A stretch of 50,000 nt of DNA from Chrysomallon squamiferum (GCA_012295275.1 CM022676.1:11895660-11945659), one strand, 5' to 3'; positions 1 to 16,292 are shown, counted from the stretch's first letter. Numbers and translations: made by a program. Notes: generated by a model from the letters alone, not told the origin.

Positions 1-150
1 CTCTATTTAACTGTCTCTCTCTTTTTCTATGTCCCTCTATTTAGCTAGCTCTCTTTCTCTGTCTCTCTATTTAACCATCTCTCTTTCTCTGTATTTCACT
101 CTCTATCTTCCTTTCAGTGTCTCTGTATTTCTGTCTCTCTCTGTCCGTGT
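1..150. repeat. CT-rich degenerate tandem repeat
   Basis: A short imperfect repeat built around ctctattta plus runs of tctctct. The open frame across it is low-complexity Ser/Leu and is not a credible gene. Confidence 0.6.
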
Positions 151-779
151 CTCTCTATTGTCTCATGGTGGTAACAATTTTCTTACATTTAAACAAAGAC
201 ATCAGCTATTTCCTATTTACAAGTGTCTGTCTTTAACTGACCATATTAAAGATAAACCCGCCATCTTTTCTTTTTCTTTTTCTATTTTCTTTTTCTTTTT
301 TGTGTTACACACACACATCCAAGAAATAATATTGTAAGATAATATTCCAGTACACTCAATATTTGTCCTGGGACGGAATATTTGAATTTAAAAGCAACAT
401 TTTACTTGAAAAAGACACCCGTTTCAATACCCCGTATAACAAAAGCAACAACCAGGAAGATGTAACCAGATATTTCTACTAAACCGAGTTCAGGTCATCT
501 GAACAAATGAAGTCCACGACGATAAAACAGAAAGGAACAAAAAAAAAAATATCGTATGACAAGCCTAGTAGCAGAAAGGACACACAAACATAAAATCGTA
601 GCAGAAATCACAAAAAAACAACATAGTATAACAAGCCTAGTAGCAGAAAGGACGAATAAAAAAAATAAAAATCGTAGGACAAGCGTGGTAGCAGAAATCA
701 CAAGAAAAACAACATAGTATAAGTCCAGTAGCAGAAATCCCACGCGAAGTTTTCAGCGGGATAACCACGAGATAACAGA
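151..779. other. AT-rich stretch with imperfect direct repeats
   Basis: No gene seen. Between about 575 and 735 the phrase 'gtagcagaaa' followed by 'tcacaa' or 'ggac' recurs several times, giving an irregular repeat of roughly 50-100 bp. The minus-strand open frame over it reflects this repeat. Confidence 0.5.
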
Positions 780-1049
780 ACGTTTTAAAACTCTGCGTTC
801 GTGACGTCAGAGATAAGAGATTTTCCGTTCGGCGGAAGGTTACGAGTGACCTTGCAGGCCAGCGAGTCGGAGCCGAAACGTTGCGCGCAGGTTTAAAGCG
901 CTGAAGGAAAAATGGTAACGGAGATTCTGTCTCGCGTCTCTCTCTGCGCTAACCGCTTCCTGCCTCCATGTAGGACGTAGCTGCTGCTGCTGTTGGATTC
1001 ACTGTGTCCACGCGCGTTATGACGTCTGCCCGACACAAGCACACAACAG
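780..1049 (+). promoter_or_regulatory. CpG-rich promoter / noncoding first exon candidate
   Basis: This segment stands out from its AT-rich surroundings by many CpGs. It carries a perfect palindromic CRE (TGACGTCA, 802-809) and ends in a good splice donor, CACAACAG|GTAACG, at 1049/1050. A promoter plus 5' untranslated exon on the plus strand would explain this. The GCNT gene at 6.4 kb is the nearest plus-strand gene and has an acceptor just before its coding start, so this may be its first exon; that link is inference and would need a transcript. Confidence 0.4.
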
Positions 1050-1381
1050 GTAACGAAACATTTTAACTTTAGTAGTCTTCAGCTCGATGTCTTCTTCACT
1101 TGTTGAGTCAGTCAGTCAGTTGAACGAGCGAGCGAGCGAGTGAGGATGGGGGGGGGCGGAAGTGGGGAGGAGGGGGAGTTAGTCTTTCTGAGAATGTTCC
1201 AGTATTGATCGTGAACGTACGTGTGTTGTTGTCGGGCGAAGCTGCAGTTGTGATGTTGTGACCGCCGTCGTGGTTTTGTAGCTTTCATTTCGTAAAATGT
1301 TTCTTTAATCTGCGTTCATTGTTCTCGTGTCCAGTTCTTTTTACCGTCTGCCCGTCCGTCTCTCTCTCTCTCTCTCTCTAT

Positions 1382-1417
<36 letters not shown>

Positions 1418-1690
1418 CCACTCCCTTTCTCATGCTTTTCTTCTCAAATTCACAAACTCTGACACATCCATATGCAACTGAATAATAATCTAGATTTAAT
1501 TCAATGTTATGCAATCATAACGTACGTAAAAAAGAGAGACACACACTCCTCTTCTAGAATTATGCTAATATCTGTAATCAAGTGTGTAAGTCAAACGAGG
1601 GTGATTCAGAATCAACACTTCACTTTACAAGTTCACACAGACATACAAACTAAACATACATACAACATAAATATAATCTCGCTCTCTGTC

Positions 1691-1759
<69 letters not shown>

Positions 1760-2540
1760 ATATGTATATAATTTTGTGTTAAAAATATAGGAAATTATAA
1801 ATATTTATATTGTGTATTTTTATAGTTTGTTTCACCACAAATTTTACTTTTGTTGTCATCATTGCTATCATTGCTGCTGTTAATGTTGTTGTTTATATTA
1901 TTGCTGTTATTAATGATATTAATGTAATTATTTTATAACTATATATATATATATATATGTATGTATTTAATATACAGGCAAACACACACACATACACATA
2001 CATATACACAAACACATACACACATAGACAGAGGTATTATACAGTATTAATAATAATAATAATAATAAATATAATAATAAATATAATAATAATAATAATA
2101 ATAAATATAATAATAAATATAATAATAATAATGATAATGATAATAATAATAAATATAATAATAATAATGATAATGATAATAATTATAATAAAAATGATGA
2201 TGATAATAATAATAAATATAAAAATAATGGAATGATTACAGTAATAATAATTACACACATATAACACATAATCTACACACAACACAGATAAACACACGCA
2301 AGTAGACGCTGATCGGTTAAAATGATTAGAAGAGAAAAAAACAAAAAAAAGGAAGAAAAATATTTTATTTCATGAAACATTCATAACATTTTTTCAATAT
2401 CAGCTTACAATATGTCACGGACTTTTCTAGTCTTCACAAAGATAAAAAAAAAAAAAAAAAAAAAAAACAACAACAACAACAACAAGAAAAAGGAAAAAAA
2501 ATAAAAAATAAAATAAAGTAAAAAAAAAAAGAGGAATTCT
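1050..2540. repeat. Microsatellite-filled intergenic or intronic DNA
   Basis: It holds (CT)n and (CA)n at 1361-1416, (TC)n at 1695-1755, an (AAT)n-type array at 2047-2230, and A-rich tracts at 2440-2535. The Ile/Met/Asn-rich open frames here are translations of the AAT array. No gene seen. Confidence 0.7.
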
Positions 2541-2772
2541 TGGTTTAACTAATATTTTGAAAAGAATTTGCAACACGCTACGACAACAACAATAAAAACA
2601 CGACAGTCATTAATTACACTATCAACATCACCATCAGCAAAATGCAGCAATGACATTTATTTCATTCTATTTGTTTTTGTTACATTTTCTTGTTGATTTT
2701 AACTCTCTCTGAATATCTGATGTTTTTCTCTCTGTCTGTCTCTCTACATAGCTGTGACTCATAAATTATAAC

Positions 2773-2823
<51 letters not shown>

Positions 2824-2921
2824 CAAGACATAAATAAAAACAAAACATAAAAAAAAACAAAGAAGGCGTATCTAACGAATCAATCTATATGTACATATGT
2901 GTGTGTGTGTGTGTGTGTGTG

Positions 2922-2927
2922 TTTATT
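2922..2927 (-). terminator. Poly(A) signal AATAAA (minus strand)
   Basis: AATAAA on the minus strand about 165 bp beyond the stop codon of the orphan terminal exon at 3093-3210. It is followed by a CA/GT-rich tract. Confidence 0.4.
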
Positions 2928-3092
2928 TATGAATTGTATTTTACGTCTGTTGGTAAAACGAGTCGGTGACCTCTGACCTCTCCACGTTCGAGTTGTGAAA
3001 TGTTATAAAACACTTGACAGATTTTTCTGCTGAGGCATTCTGTGTCTGCTTCCAGCCTCGCAGTCAGATGAGGCTGCTACAAGATACAAAAA

Positions 3093-3210
3093 TCAATACC
3101 GCTGTCGTCTGCTCGCTCCCTGCAGACGTAAATTTTGCATAACTTGATGAAATGGGATGTTGTTGTAGTCCACCTCATTGTCCGACACGTCATCGTTACT
3201 GGAATCAAAC
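3093..3210 (-). CDS. Orphan C-terminal coding exon, product unrecognised
   Basis: Read on the minus strand, an acceptor (GTAGCCAG|G at 3210, or TTCCAG|T at 3198, same phase) opens a 38-codon frame ending in TGA at 3093. It starts FDSSNDDVSDNEVDYNN and ends RLQGASRRQRY. The acidic-then-basic tail, non-repetitive codon use and a downstream AATAAA at 2922 suggest a real last exon. Upstream exons are not visible; the DNA from 3.2 to 6.3 kb on that strand is mostly simple repeat. I do not recognise the protein. It could also be an isolated gene fragment. Confidence 0.4.
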
Positions 3211-3223
3211 CTGGCTACTAATC

Positions 3224-3224
<1 letters not shown>

Positions 3225-3321
<97 letters not shown>

Positions 3322-3581
3322 TTCTTTTTTCTTCATATATCCTAATGAAATGGAATGGAGTTGTTGCTGTTGCTGTTATTGTTATTGTTATTGTTATTAT
3401 TATTTATTATTATTATTACATTATTATTATTATTATTTTATTATTATTACATTATGATTATAATTATGATTATTTGTTATTATGATTATTTATTATTATG
3501 ATTATAATTATTTATTATTATTATTACATTATGATTATGATTATGATTATTATTATTATTACATTATGATTATAATTATGA

Positions 3582-3621
<40 letters not shown>

Positions 3622-3815
3622 GATTATGATAATCGTACGATTTATTTTTATTACATTATGATTATAATTATGATTATGATTATTTACTATTATTATTATA
3701 TTATGATTATAATTATTTATTATTATTATTATTATTACATTATGATTATTTATTATTATTATTATTTTTATTACATTATGATTATAATTATGATTATGAT
3801 TATTATTATTATTAT
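3225..3815. repeat. (TA)n, (GATA)n and TTA/ATG-type array
   Basis: (TA)n runs into (GATA)n at 3228-3318. From 3380 to 3815 there is a long mixed array of ATT with 'tatgattataattatga' blocks. Open frames on both strands are simple-repeat translations. Confidence 0.8.
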
Positions 3816-4388
3816 ACAAAAGCATCGGGTTTCCTCTCTAACTTTTCATCGTTACAAAAACACTGCCTTTAGTTTTAATATTACGCCGTATCAAGTTGAA
3901 GTAATGAAAGTATTTATGTTTCAAGCACTGAGGAAAATCGCAGACAAACAAACAAAACCAAGCTGTAGTTAGCTCCGGATAACAGTTTCCTATTTCGTCT
4001 TGTCCGGAAAAGACGAAACAGATGTGGTGTTTAGAGACGAGTGTACTGAAGTAGGAAACAAACACCCATGTGAAAGACGAGAAGCATTTTCTTGTTGTTA
4101 GGTCATTTGAAACACACATCGAGACTTGTCCTAGTTGCTAGTTTTAGGAGATATTTTCTTTCACGTCATCATTTAAAGATGGAAGACACTGAGATTGCGT
4201 CACTGTTTGCTTTGTGATTTAATTCTGTGGTTATCATCAGTTCTAACCTTCTTCTGTTACGTGATGTTATACAGACAGACACACACCTGTACACACATAC
4301 ACACATACAAACAGACACACAGACACCAGATTCTGTTATACCGAAAAATTCTGCAGATTACACATGCAACTGTCAGCATTCTTTTTGA

Positions 4389-4430
<42 letters not shown>

Positions 4431-5050
4431 CAAACATGCACACACACGCACATATAAGAACAATAACAATACACCACACACAGAGATTCACACACGTAGA
4501 CAGAGAGAGAGATAGGAATACAAAGGATTAAAACAAATAATAAAAAAAATAAATAAATAAAAAGGTTACTCAGCTTTGGATATTCAGTTACTTATAATAC
4601 TAGATTACTACTTGATAAACAAAATGTATTGAAACGTTTGAAAACCAAAATAATTGACGGGGTTTCTAAATAATGGACGTATTGGTTGGTGCTTCACATT
4701 TTAATCTGATAAACTCCAGTAATTTGATGCAGAACCAGTCTCAGGAGAATCTTTACTATGAAATGTGAAGAACGGATTTATTGATTTAGCAGAAACACGT
4801 ACAGACACACACACACACACAAACGCATCTGTTTTGGTTTTTATAAAGACTTACTGCTGTTGTTACCATTACTATCGATGCTGCTGTTCTTATTACTATT
4901 GTTGTTATCATCATCATCATCATTGTGGTCATCATCATAATTAATTTTAAGTATTTTAAACATATATATATGAATGTGTGTATATATGAATATATGACTG
5001 ACTATTCCAGTTCATTATTTGCGACGCTCGGAAACTTTCATAGAGCGAAT
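3816..5050. other. Intergenic or intronic DNA, no gene seen
   Basis: A largely unique stretch with (CA)n at 4388-4430. The 93-codon minus frame at 3838-4119 is Phe/Cys-rich with no recognisable domain or supporting splice sites, so it is not called. Confidence 0.5.
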
Positions 5051-5057
5051 GTTTGCT

Positions 5058-5445
5058 TCAACAATATTACAATTAACAATATTACAATTAACAATATTAC
5101 AGTAAACAATATTACAGTAAACAATATTACAATTAACAATATTATAATTAACAATATTATAATTAACAATATTATAATTAACAATATTACAATTAACAAT
5201 ATTACAGTAAACAATATTACAGTAAACAATATTACAATTAACAATATTATAATTAACAATATTATAATTAACAATATTATAATTAACAATATTACAATTA
5301 ACAATATTTTAACAATATTATAATTAACAATATTACAATTAACAATATTTTAACAATATTATAATTAACAATATTACAATTAACAATATTTTAACAATAT
5401 TATAATTAACAATATTACAGTAAACAATATTTTAACAATATTAAA
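5058..5445. repeat. 15-bp minisatellite (aacaatattacaatt)
   Basis: About 25 head-to-tail copies of a 15-bp unit, with a/g and c/t variants that are themselves ordered. The distal half shows a longer repeat that includes 'aacaatattttaacaatattataatt'. Fifteen is divisible by three, so both strands read as long Asn/Ile or Leu/Ile frames; these are artefacts. Confidence 0.9.
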
Positions 5446-5496
5446 AATTACAGCCTCTGGTGTTGCTGCATATTTGTCGTCGTCACGTGATTTCAG

Positions 5497-5580
5497 GACG
5501 TCTGTCAACGCCTGAACGTTGTTGTGGTAAGTGACAAGATAGTGTACAACGTCGTGTCAAAACAGAACCACAGTGTCTGG
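5497..5580 (+). CDS. Possible 84-nt exon, product unrecognised
   Basis: An acceptor (gtgatttcag|GACG) and a donor (GTCTGG|gtgagc) bracket exactly 28 codons with no stop, reading DVCQRLNVVVVSDKIVYNVV and on to NHSVW. This is unique sequence between two repeat arrays. It could be an exon of an unrecognised gene, an upstream noncoding GCNT exon, or chance; nothing neighbouring joins it in a recognisable protein. Confidence 0.25.
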
Positions 5581-5654
5581 GTGAGCACTCGAGTCAGCTG
5601 TGTTATCATCATCAACACCATCTTCATTTGTGTTCTGCTAGCGTCTGTTATTGT

Positions 5655-6250
5655 CATAATTACTGTTAATTATTACTATTATTATTATTGTTATTATTGC
5701 TGTTGTTTTTATTATTATTATTATTATTACTATTATTATAATTGTTATTATTGCTGTTTTATTATTATTATTATTATTACTATTATTATTATTGTTATTA
5801 CTATTATTATTATTGCTATTATAGTTGTTTTTATTATTATTATTATTACTATTATTATTATTGTTGTTATTATTATTATTATTGCTATTATTGTTGTTTT
5901 TATTATTATTATTATTATCATTATTATTATTATTATTATTCCCTATTCCTATTATTATTATTATTGTTGTTTTTAATTATTATTATTATTACTATTATTA
6001 TTGTTATTACTGTTTTTATTATTAATAATATTATTATTAGTAGTATTGAGGTCGTTGATGTTGTTATTGCTATTGCTGCTTTTGTAGCTTTCATAATCAT
6101 AATAATTATTTTTATCACTATTAATATTACTGTTGTTTTTGTCTACTACTACTACTACTACTACTACTTTTACTACTACAGCTACTACTGCTGCTGCTAC
6201 CACTATCACAACCAATGCTGCTATTACTACTACTACTGTTGATTATCATT
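5655..6250. repeat. ATT/ATTG and CTA microsatellite array
   Basis: Continuous (ATT)n with TTG, TGC and CTA variants. All six frames yield Leu-, Ile-, Tyr-, Asn- or Thr-rich artefacts. No gene. Confidence 0.85.
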
Positions 6251-6389
6251 ATTGTTGTTGTAGTTGTTGTAATAGCTGTTATTTATTTGTTGCTGGAGTT
6301 CATTTTGGTATCATTACTGTTGTTCTATAGTGTTACTGTTTCTGAGAAACGACGTCATCACTAACCGTATCGATGTGGTTATTTTCCAG

Positions 6390-6441
6390 ATGACGTGAAC
6401 TGGACAGACATTTTCTGAACGGATGGAAGCCGCTAATCAAA
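6390..6441 (+). other. 5' untranslated leader of GCNT gene with uORFs
   Basis: A good acceptor (gttattttccag) ends at 6389. The leader then opens with a two-codon uORF, ATG-ACG-TGA. A second upstream ATG at 6423 starts a 61-codon frame that overlaps the main coding start out of frame. The main ATG at 6442 has A at -3 and G at +4, the better initiation context. Confidence 0.5.
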
Positions 6442-7370
6442 ATGGTTTGTTTTCCTGGATTGAAAAAGGTCATGTCATTGAGATATATTCTCTTTTGCAT
6501 AATAATTGCTACTCTTGTGACCATGGCAATACTGAGCCAGGCTGTGATAGGACCAGGTACAGTGACGTCACTAGCGTCTTGTTCCTTAGAACGACTCAGA
6601 CGATTTAAGTTCCTCGTGAGTGACATTTTGTATAGCAACCACACATTCCGATTATTAGGCCGCTACGCGGATTACAACGATACTACGTCATTCAGCAGTG
6701 ACGTAGTTGAAGTGAACCTCGACCGGTCGTCGTCAAGGAAGCTGAAGGAGAGTTTCCTGCTGGAGAAGAGGAGAGAATACCCCTACGAGGAGGTGAAAGT
6801 ACGGCGCGTCGACTGCAAAGCTTTGTTCGACGGAAATCACAGGGAACAGAACAAAACCAGAGAAATAATGAACGTATACAAACGACCCCCGATACCCCCA
6901 GACCTGTACGTCATACAGACGCTGAACTGTGATATTTTCAAACTGAAGCGAGGCTACGTGACGTCACCACTGACGAAAGAAGAGGAGGAATTCCCGATTG
7001 CTTACAGCATCCTCATGTTCAAGGACGTCGAGCAGACAGAGCGACTTCTGCGCGCCATCTACCGGCCGCAGAACGTCTACTGCATCCACGTCGACAGGAA
7101 GTCGCGCGATGACGTCAGGAAGGCTATGACGTCAATTGCCGGGTGTTTCGACAACGTGTTCATGTCGTCACGCTCCGTTGACGTCGTGTGGGGCGCGTTC
7201 TCTGTGCTGGAACCCGAGCTGATCTGCATGAAAGATTTGTGGAAGCGGAAGAAGTGGAAATACTTCATCAACCTGACGGGACAGGAGTTCCCGCTCAAAA
7301 CCAACCGCGAACTCGTCGACATTCTCACAGCCTACGACGGCGCAAACGACATGGAGGCCACTGTGAAGAG
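6442..7370 (+). CDS. GCNT: Beta-1,6-N-acetylglucosaminyltransferase (GCNT / glycosyltransferase 14 family), exon 1
   Basis: First of three exons that join in frame (6442-7370, 13460-13686, 14094-14404) into 488 aa. The GCNT family moves GlcNAc from UDP-GlcNAc onto O-glycan or polylactosamine acceptors in the Golgi lumen. Visible here: a short cytosolic tail (LKK) and a type II membrane anchor at about residues 13-36; a stem to about 150; then family motifs EFPIAYSI (183-190), RLLRAIYRPQNVYCIHVD (201-218), WGAFSVLEPELICMKDL (250-266) and WKYFINLTGQEFPLKTN (272-288). The exon ends with AG before the donor GTAACT at 7371. Vertebrate GCNT1 is about 430 aa, so the extra length is mainly stem. Acceptor specificity cannot be read from sequence. 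Confidence 0.93.
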
Positions 7371-12160
<4,790 letters not shown>

Positions 12161-12164
12161 GTAT

Positions 12165-13459
12165 CTACAGTGTACTGAATGATTACTGTATTGTATTTGT
12201 ATTATATTTATATTGTATCTGTACTGTGCTGAATGATTGCTGTATTGTATTTGTATTGTATTTGTATTGTTGTATTGTATTTGTATTTTATCTGTATTGT
12301 TGTGTTGTATTTTCAGAGCTAACACTGTGGTGAATGATTGCTGTATTGTATTTGTATTGTATTTGTATTGTTGTTTTGTATTTGTATTGTACTTGTATTG
12401 TTGTATTGTATTTTCAGAGCTAACACTGTGGTGAATGATTGATGTATTGTATTTGTATTGTATTTGTATTGTTGTTTTGTATTTGTATTGTACTTGTATT
12501 GTTGTATTGTATTTTCAGAGCTAACACTGTGGTGAATGATTGATGTATTGTATTTGTATTGTTGTTTTGTATTTGTATTGTACTTGTATTGTTGTATTGT
12601 ATTTTCAGAGCTAACACTGTGGTGAATGATTGATGTATTGTATTTGTATTGTTGTTTTGTATTTGTATTGTACTTGTATTGTTGTATTGTATTTTCAGAG
12701 CTAACACTTGGTGAATGATTGATGTATTGTATTGTATTGTTGTTTTGTATTTGTATTGTACTTGTATTGTTGTATTGTATTTTCAGAGCTAACACTTTGA
12801 ATGATTGATGTATTGTATTTGTATTGTTGTTTTGTATTTGTATTGTACATGTATTGTTGTATTGTATTTTCAGAGCTAACACTGGTGAATGATTGCTGTA
12901 TTGTATTTGTATTGCATTTATATTGTATTTGTATTGTATCTGTATTGTTGTATTGTATTTTTATTGTATCTGTATTGTTGTATTGTATTTTTATTGTATC
13001 TGTATTGTGTCTGTATTGTTGTATTGTATTTGTATTTTATTTGTATTGTACATGTATTGTTGTATTGTATTTGTATTTTATTTGTATTGTACATGTATTG
13101 TTGTATTGTATTTTCAGAGCTAACACTGTGGTGAATGATTGTTGTATTGTATTTGTATTGAATTGTATTGTTGTATTGTATTTTCAGAGCTAACACTGTG
13201 GTGAATGATTGTTGTATTGTATTTGTATTGTACATGTATTGTTGTATTGTATTGTTGTATTTGTATTGTTGTATTGTATTTATACTGTATCTGTATTGTA
13301 TTTATATTGTAATTTTATTGTACATGTTTTGTACGTGTATTGTTGTATTGTATTTTCAGCGCTGACACTGTGGTGAATAATTGTTGTATTGTATTTGTAT
13401 TGTATTGTTGTATTGTATTTGTATTGTATTTGTATTGTATTGTTGTATTGTATTTTCAG
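12165..13459 (+). repeat. Minisatellite made of duplicated 3' splice sites (GCNT intron 1)
   Basis: A TTGTA-rich tandem repeat, unit about 80-101 bp, runs up to exon 2. Ten upstream units contain TATTTTCAG followed by the first bases of exon 2 (AGCTAACACTGT or a close variant). Their AGs end at 12316, 12417, 12518, 12608, 12698, 12786, 12873, 13117, 13197 and 13359; the real one ends at 13459. After the copied exon bases each unit diverges to gtggtgaatgattg (or slight variants), which brings an in-frame stop. Two older-looking relics without the acceptor lie near 12170 and 12225. Confidence 0.9.
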
Positions 13460-13686
13460 AGCTAACACTGTAAGATGGAAGAATGCAGGGACGCCTCCAC
13501 ACAACATCACAGCAACCAAAGGTTCTGTCCACATCGTAGTCAACCGAGACTTTGTCGACTACGTCCTCCACAACGACACCGCCAGAGACTTCCTGGAGTG
13601 GGTGAAGAAAGTAGATGTCCCGGATGAAACGTTTTTCTCTTCTCTCAATCACAACCCTCAGCTAGGCATTCCAGGCTCGTACAAAG
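13460..13686 (+). CDS. GCNT: GCNT-family glycosyltransferase, exon 2
   Basis: Acceptor TATTTTCAG|A and donor TACAAAG|GTAGGA. The first base completes the AGA codon split from exon 1, giving ...ATVKRANTVRWKN. The exon carries SVHIVVNRDFVDYVL (332-346) and the VPDETFF motif (363-369). Glu366 aligns with the glutamate known as the catalytic base in the GCNT family (the PDE motif), which supports an active enzyme. The exon ends in phase 1. Its acceptor is the last of eleven near-identical acceptors; the others lie in the preceding intron repeat. Confidence 0.92.
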
Positions 13687-13879
13687 GTAGGAAGACGGAA
13701 ATGAACGAATGAAGGAAAGAACGAATAAATCAGTAAAATTAGATGATAATACAGGTAGATAGACAGACGAATGTATGAATAATGCAGATAGATAGATGGA
13801 CGAATGAATGAATAATACAGATAGAACAACTGAAGAATAAAAAATGAAGGAAAGATAGAAAGACACATAAGTTCACTGT

Positions 13880-13899
13880 TTGAAATATTATTATTATTG

Positions 13900-13942
<43 letters not shown>

Positions 13943-14025
13943 GTTGTTATTGTTATTATTATTATTGTTATTGTTATTATTATTATTGTTGTTGTTATTA
14001 TTATTATTATTATTGTTGTTATTGC

Positions 14026-14062
<37 letters not shown>
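13880..14062. repeat. (ATT)n array in GCNT intron 2
   Basis: (ATT)n with ATTG interruptions fills most of the 407-bp intron 13687-14093, ending about 30 bp before the exon 3 acceptor. The Ile/Tyr-rich frames across it are artefacts, although one runs in frame into exon 3. Confidence 0.9.
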
Positions 14063-14063
<1 letters not shown>

Positions 14064-14093
14064 CTTCAGCATATATTATTCTCATTATTTTAG

Positions 14094-14404
14094 GAGAACC
14101 GGAAACTGATTTAATAATCAAACCTTTTCTCGCGAGATTTAAAAACTGGGGCAGCCACCCGTTCAACTGGCCGTGCTCCGGGAAACGAGTCCGACTCATC
14201 TGCGTGTTTGGCATCGGTGATCTCCCCTTGCTGAAAGACCGGAAGGAACTGTTCGCTAACAAGTTCTACTGGGACTACGAACCCTTCACCCTGGACTGCA
14301 TGGAGGAACTTATTTTCAACAGGACACGTGACGAATTCCTAGGACTAACGAAGTTCGACAACTCGTACTACAAAACGTTAACGTTTGTTAAGAACAAAGT
14401 TTAA
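14094..14404 (+). CDS. GCNT: GCNT-family glycosyltransferase, exon 3 (C-terminus)
   Basis: Acceptor ctcattattttag|GA; G from exon 2 plus GA gives Gly386. The exon encodes the C-terminal part of the catalytic domain, including WPCSGKRVRLICVFGIGDL and KELFANKFYWDYEPFTLDCMEEL, matching the conserved VCVFG.GDL and LFANKF....P motifs and late cysteines of the family. It ends FVKNKV with TAA at 14402. The three exons sum to 1467 nt, an exact multiple of three. An upstream cryptic AG (tatcttcag, 14069) lies nearby but would break the frame. Confidence 0.92.
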
Positions 14405-14746
14405 CACGGGTGAATGAGACGGTTTAATTACTGCTGAGCTTTGTGGAAAACAACCGCTGTTTAATGATTTTAAAACTTCTGAAAAATAGGATTTAATAAG
14501 TTTAAATTGATCAGATAACATATCTTGCTAAATGACGCAGTACGAATATAATTAAAAATAATTATAAAAACAGTACAGCGTAAATATAATTCAGTAAGAA
14601 TGTACGTTTGTGAAAGAAAAACAATGTTTAATAACATTAATGTTTGTGAAAATTAGTATTTATAACATAGATAATTTTTTGAAAATAAGGTTTTAATCAC
14701 GTAGACTGATGTGAAAATGAAGGTTTAATACAGACTTTTAATAATC

Positions 14747-14815
<69 letters not shown>

Positions 14816-15377
14816 TTAACATTTGCTGACAATTAAGATAGACTCACTTGTTGAAATAAGTTAAACATTAAACTTCGAGAGAAAATTAAAATAAAATGGA
14901 CTGGAGTGCAGTGTGATGTTACATAAAGATTAACATTGAAATGTGAAAATTTATACAGTGAAACGTTTTTCAGTGTTTACTTTAACATTTGTGAAGAGCA
15001 ATTAACCTTTGTTGTGTTTGTGAAATGAAAAGATTAATAAACGTTTGAAATGAAGTGAGGATTAACATAATACAAGGGATTAACAGCAGATGTCAAACGT
15101 GGTTGTTAGTCTTTGGAGTCCTCCAAGGCAACTACGACGACGCCATCAACGTTACTGAGACTAAACTGTGTTATTTTGGTAATTATTGTGATACAAATTG
15201 TGATTCTCAAGATGATTATTTTTTGATAATATATTATTTGTGACCTGTTATTGAGTTTGTGAATTTTTGATATCAGTATATGCAGGTATAGACAGGTAAG
15301 TTTGCTGAAAAAAACAACAACAACAATAACAAACAAACGACTAAATAAGTAAATAAAAAACAAGACAAAACTATTCC

Positions 15378-15413
<36 letters not shown>

Positions 15414-16034
15414 ATGAACCGAAAATATTCTTTATCCTTTATTTAATTTTATTCACATGTAAGATGAATAGCATTTTTAAATTTTTGTTTTGGAATATTA
15501 AATTAATAGTTACTCGACACGAGCGTAAGTTACGTCTGTTCTACATTTCTAATCGTAAGTGCTCTGATTGCTCAGCCAGGAAGGATTATTTCCCTTCAAT
15601 CAGAATCACTGACTAACCAATGCAAGAAGAAAAAAAAAAAGAAGAAAAAAGAAATGTTGATTATTTATAATATTTTCCGATTCTGTGAACGTACTGCGCT
15701 GTGAGCAACACGCCACTGCTTCTGCTGTTGTTGCTACATTAACAACAACAACGACGGCAACAGCAACAGCAACAGCAACAACAACGACAACAACAACTAT
15801 TCCATAGCAGCAAAACATTAGGATTCACAAGAATATTGCAAACGTTGTATTATTTCACCATTATCTTCAACAACAACAACAACAACAACGTTTTAGTAGG
15901 TTCACAATTGCATTATTTTAGCTTTAAAAGTTTTGTATGAATACACTTTTTGTTTAGAACTTTGAAATACTTTTAATTAATTTATATTTATCGCAGGTAA
16001 ATTTTGTTTGTTCTAAATTATGACACGGTTCTTC
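14405..16034. other. Intergenic, no gene seen
   Basis: It probably starts with the GCNT 3' UTR. It holds (AAT)n at 14745-14815, a poly(A) tract at 15381-15411, and CAA-type repeats near 15745-15800 and 15870-15890. A short plus frame at 15055-15243 contains GVLQGNYDDAINVTETK, but without splice sites or a domain I do not call it. Confidence 0.55.
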
Positions 16035-16292
16035 CTAAACTCTTTGTGATTTTTCAGACCACATTACCATTTTTTTGTAGCTGAAGATTTTCCTGTTCGC
16101 TTTCCACAGAATGCTCGGATGTTTAAAGTCAAATACGTAGCAGGTCGACATGTCTTGATAAAAACTCGTCCATGGACCCAAGTAGGCGGCGTCTGCTCTA
16201 AACAAACCTATGACGTCACTGAGATTGGCCGCCACTTTTACGTCACAAATCAGCGTCACGGAAAAAATTGAAGGTGCAGCGCCAGTCTTCAT
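16035..16292 (-). pseudogene. Truncated Ig-like exon, relative of gene F
   Basis: The minus-strand frame holds SVTLICDVKVAANLSDVIGLF and AYLGPWTSFYQDMSTCYVFD, which align with gene F at 48.7 kb (TLTCTVKGAVNLVDIVGFF, HLGPWVSLFQSLTTCYILYL). Cysteines 1 and 2 of the domain are present. Past residue 63 the frame is lost. In another frame the relic of the end is visible as TGG-TAA-TGT, that is W-stop-C where gene F has W-Y-C. No signal exon is seen, and an (ATA)n array abuts the 5' side. Most likely a decayed duplicate. Confidence 0.7.

Noticed and set aside
3838-4119. 93-codon minus frame
   Set aside because: No domain, no splice support, unusual Phe/Cys content; most likely chance.
12319-13235. 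Long Asn/Gln/Thr/Ile frames, minus strand
   Set aside because: Antisense reading of the splice-site minisatellite in GCNT intron 1.
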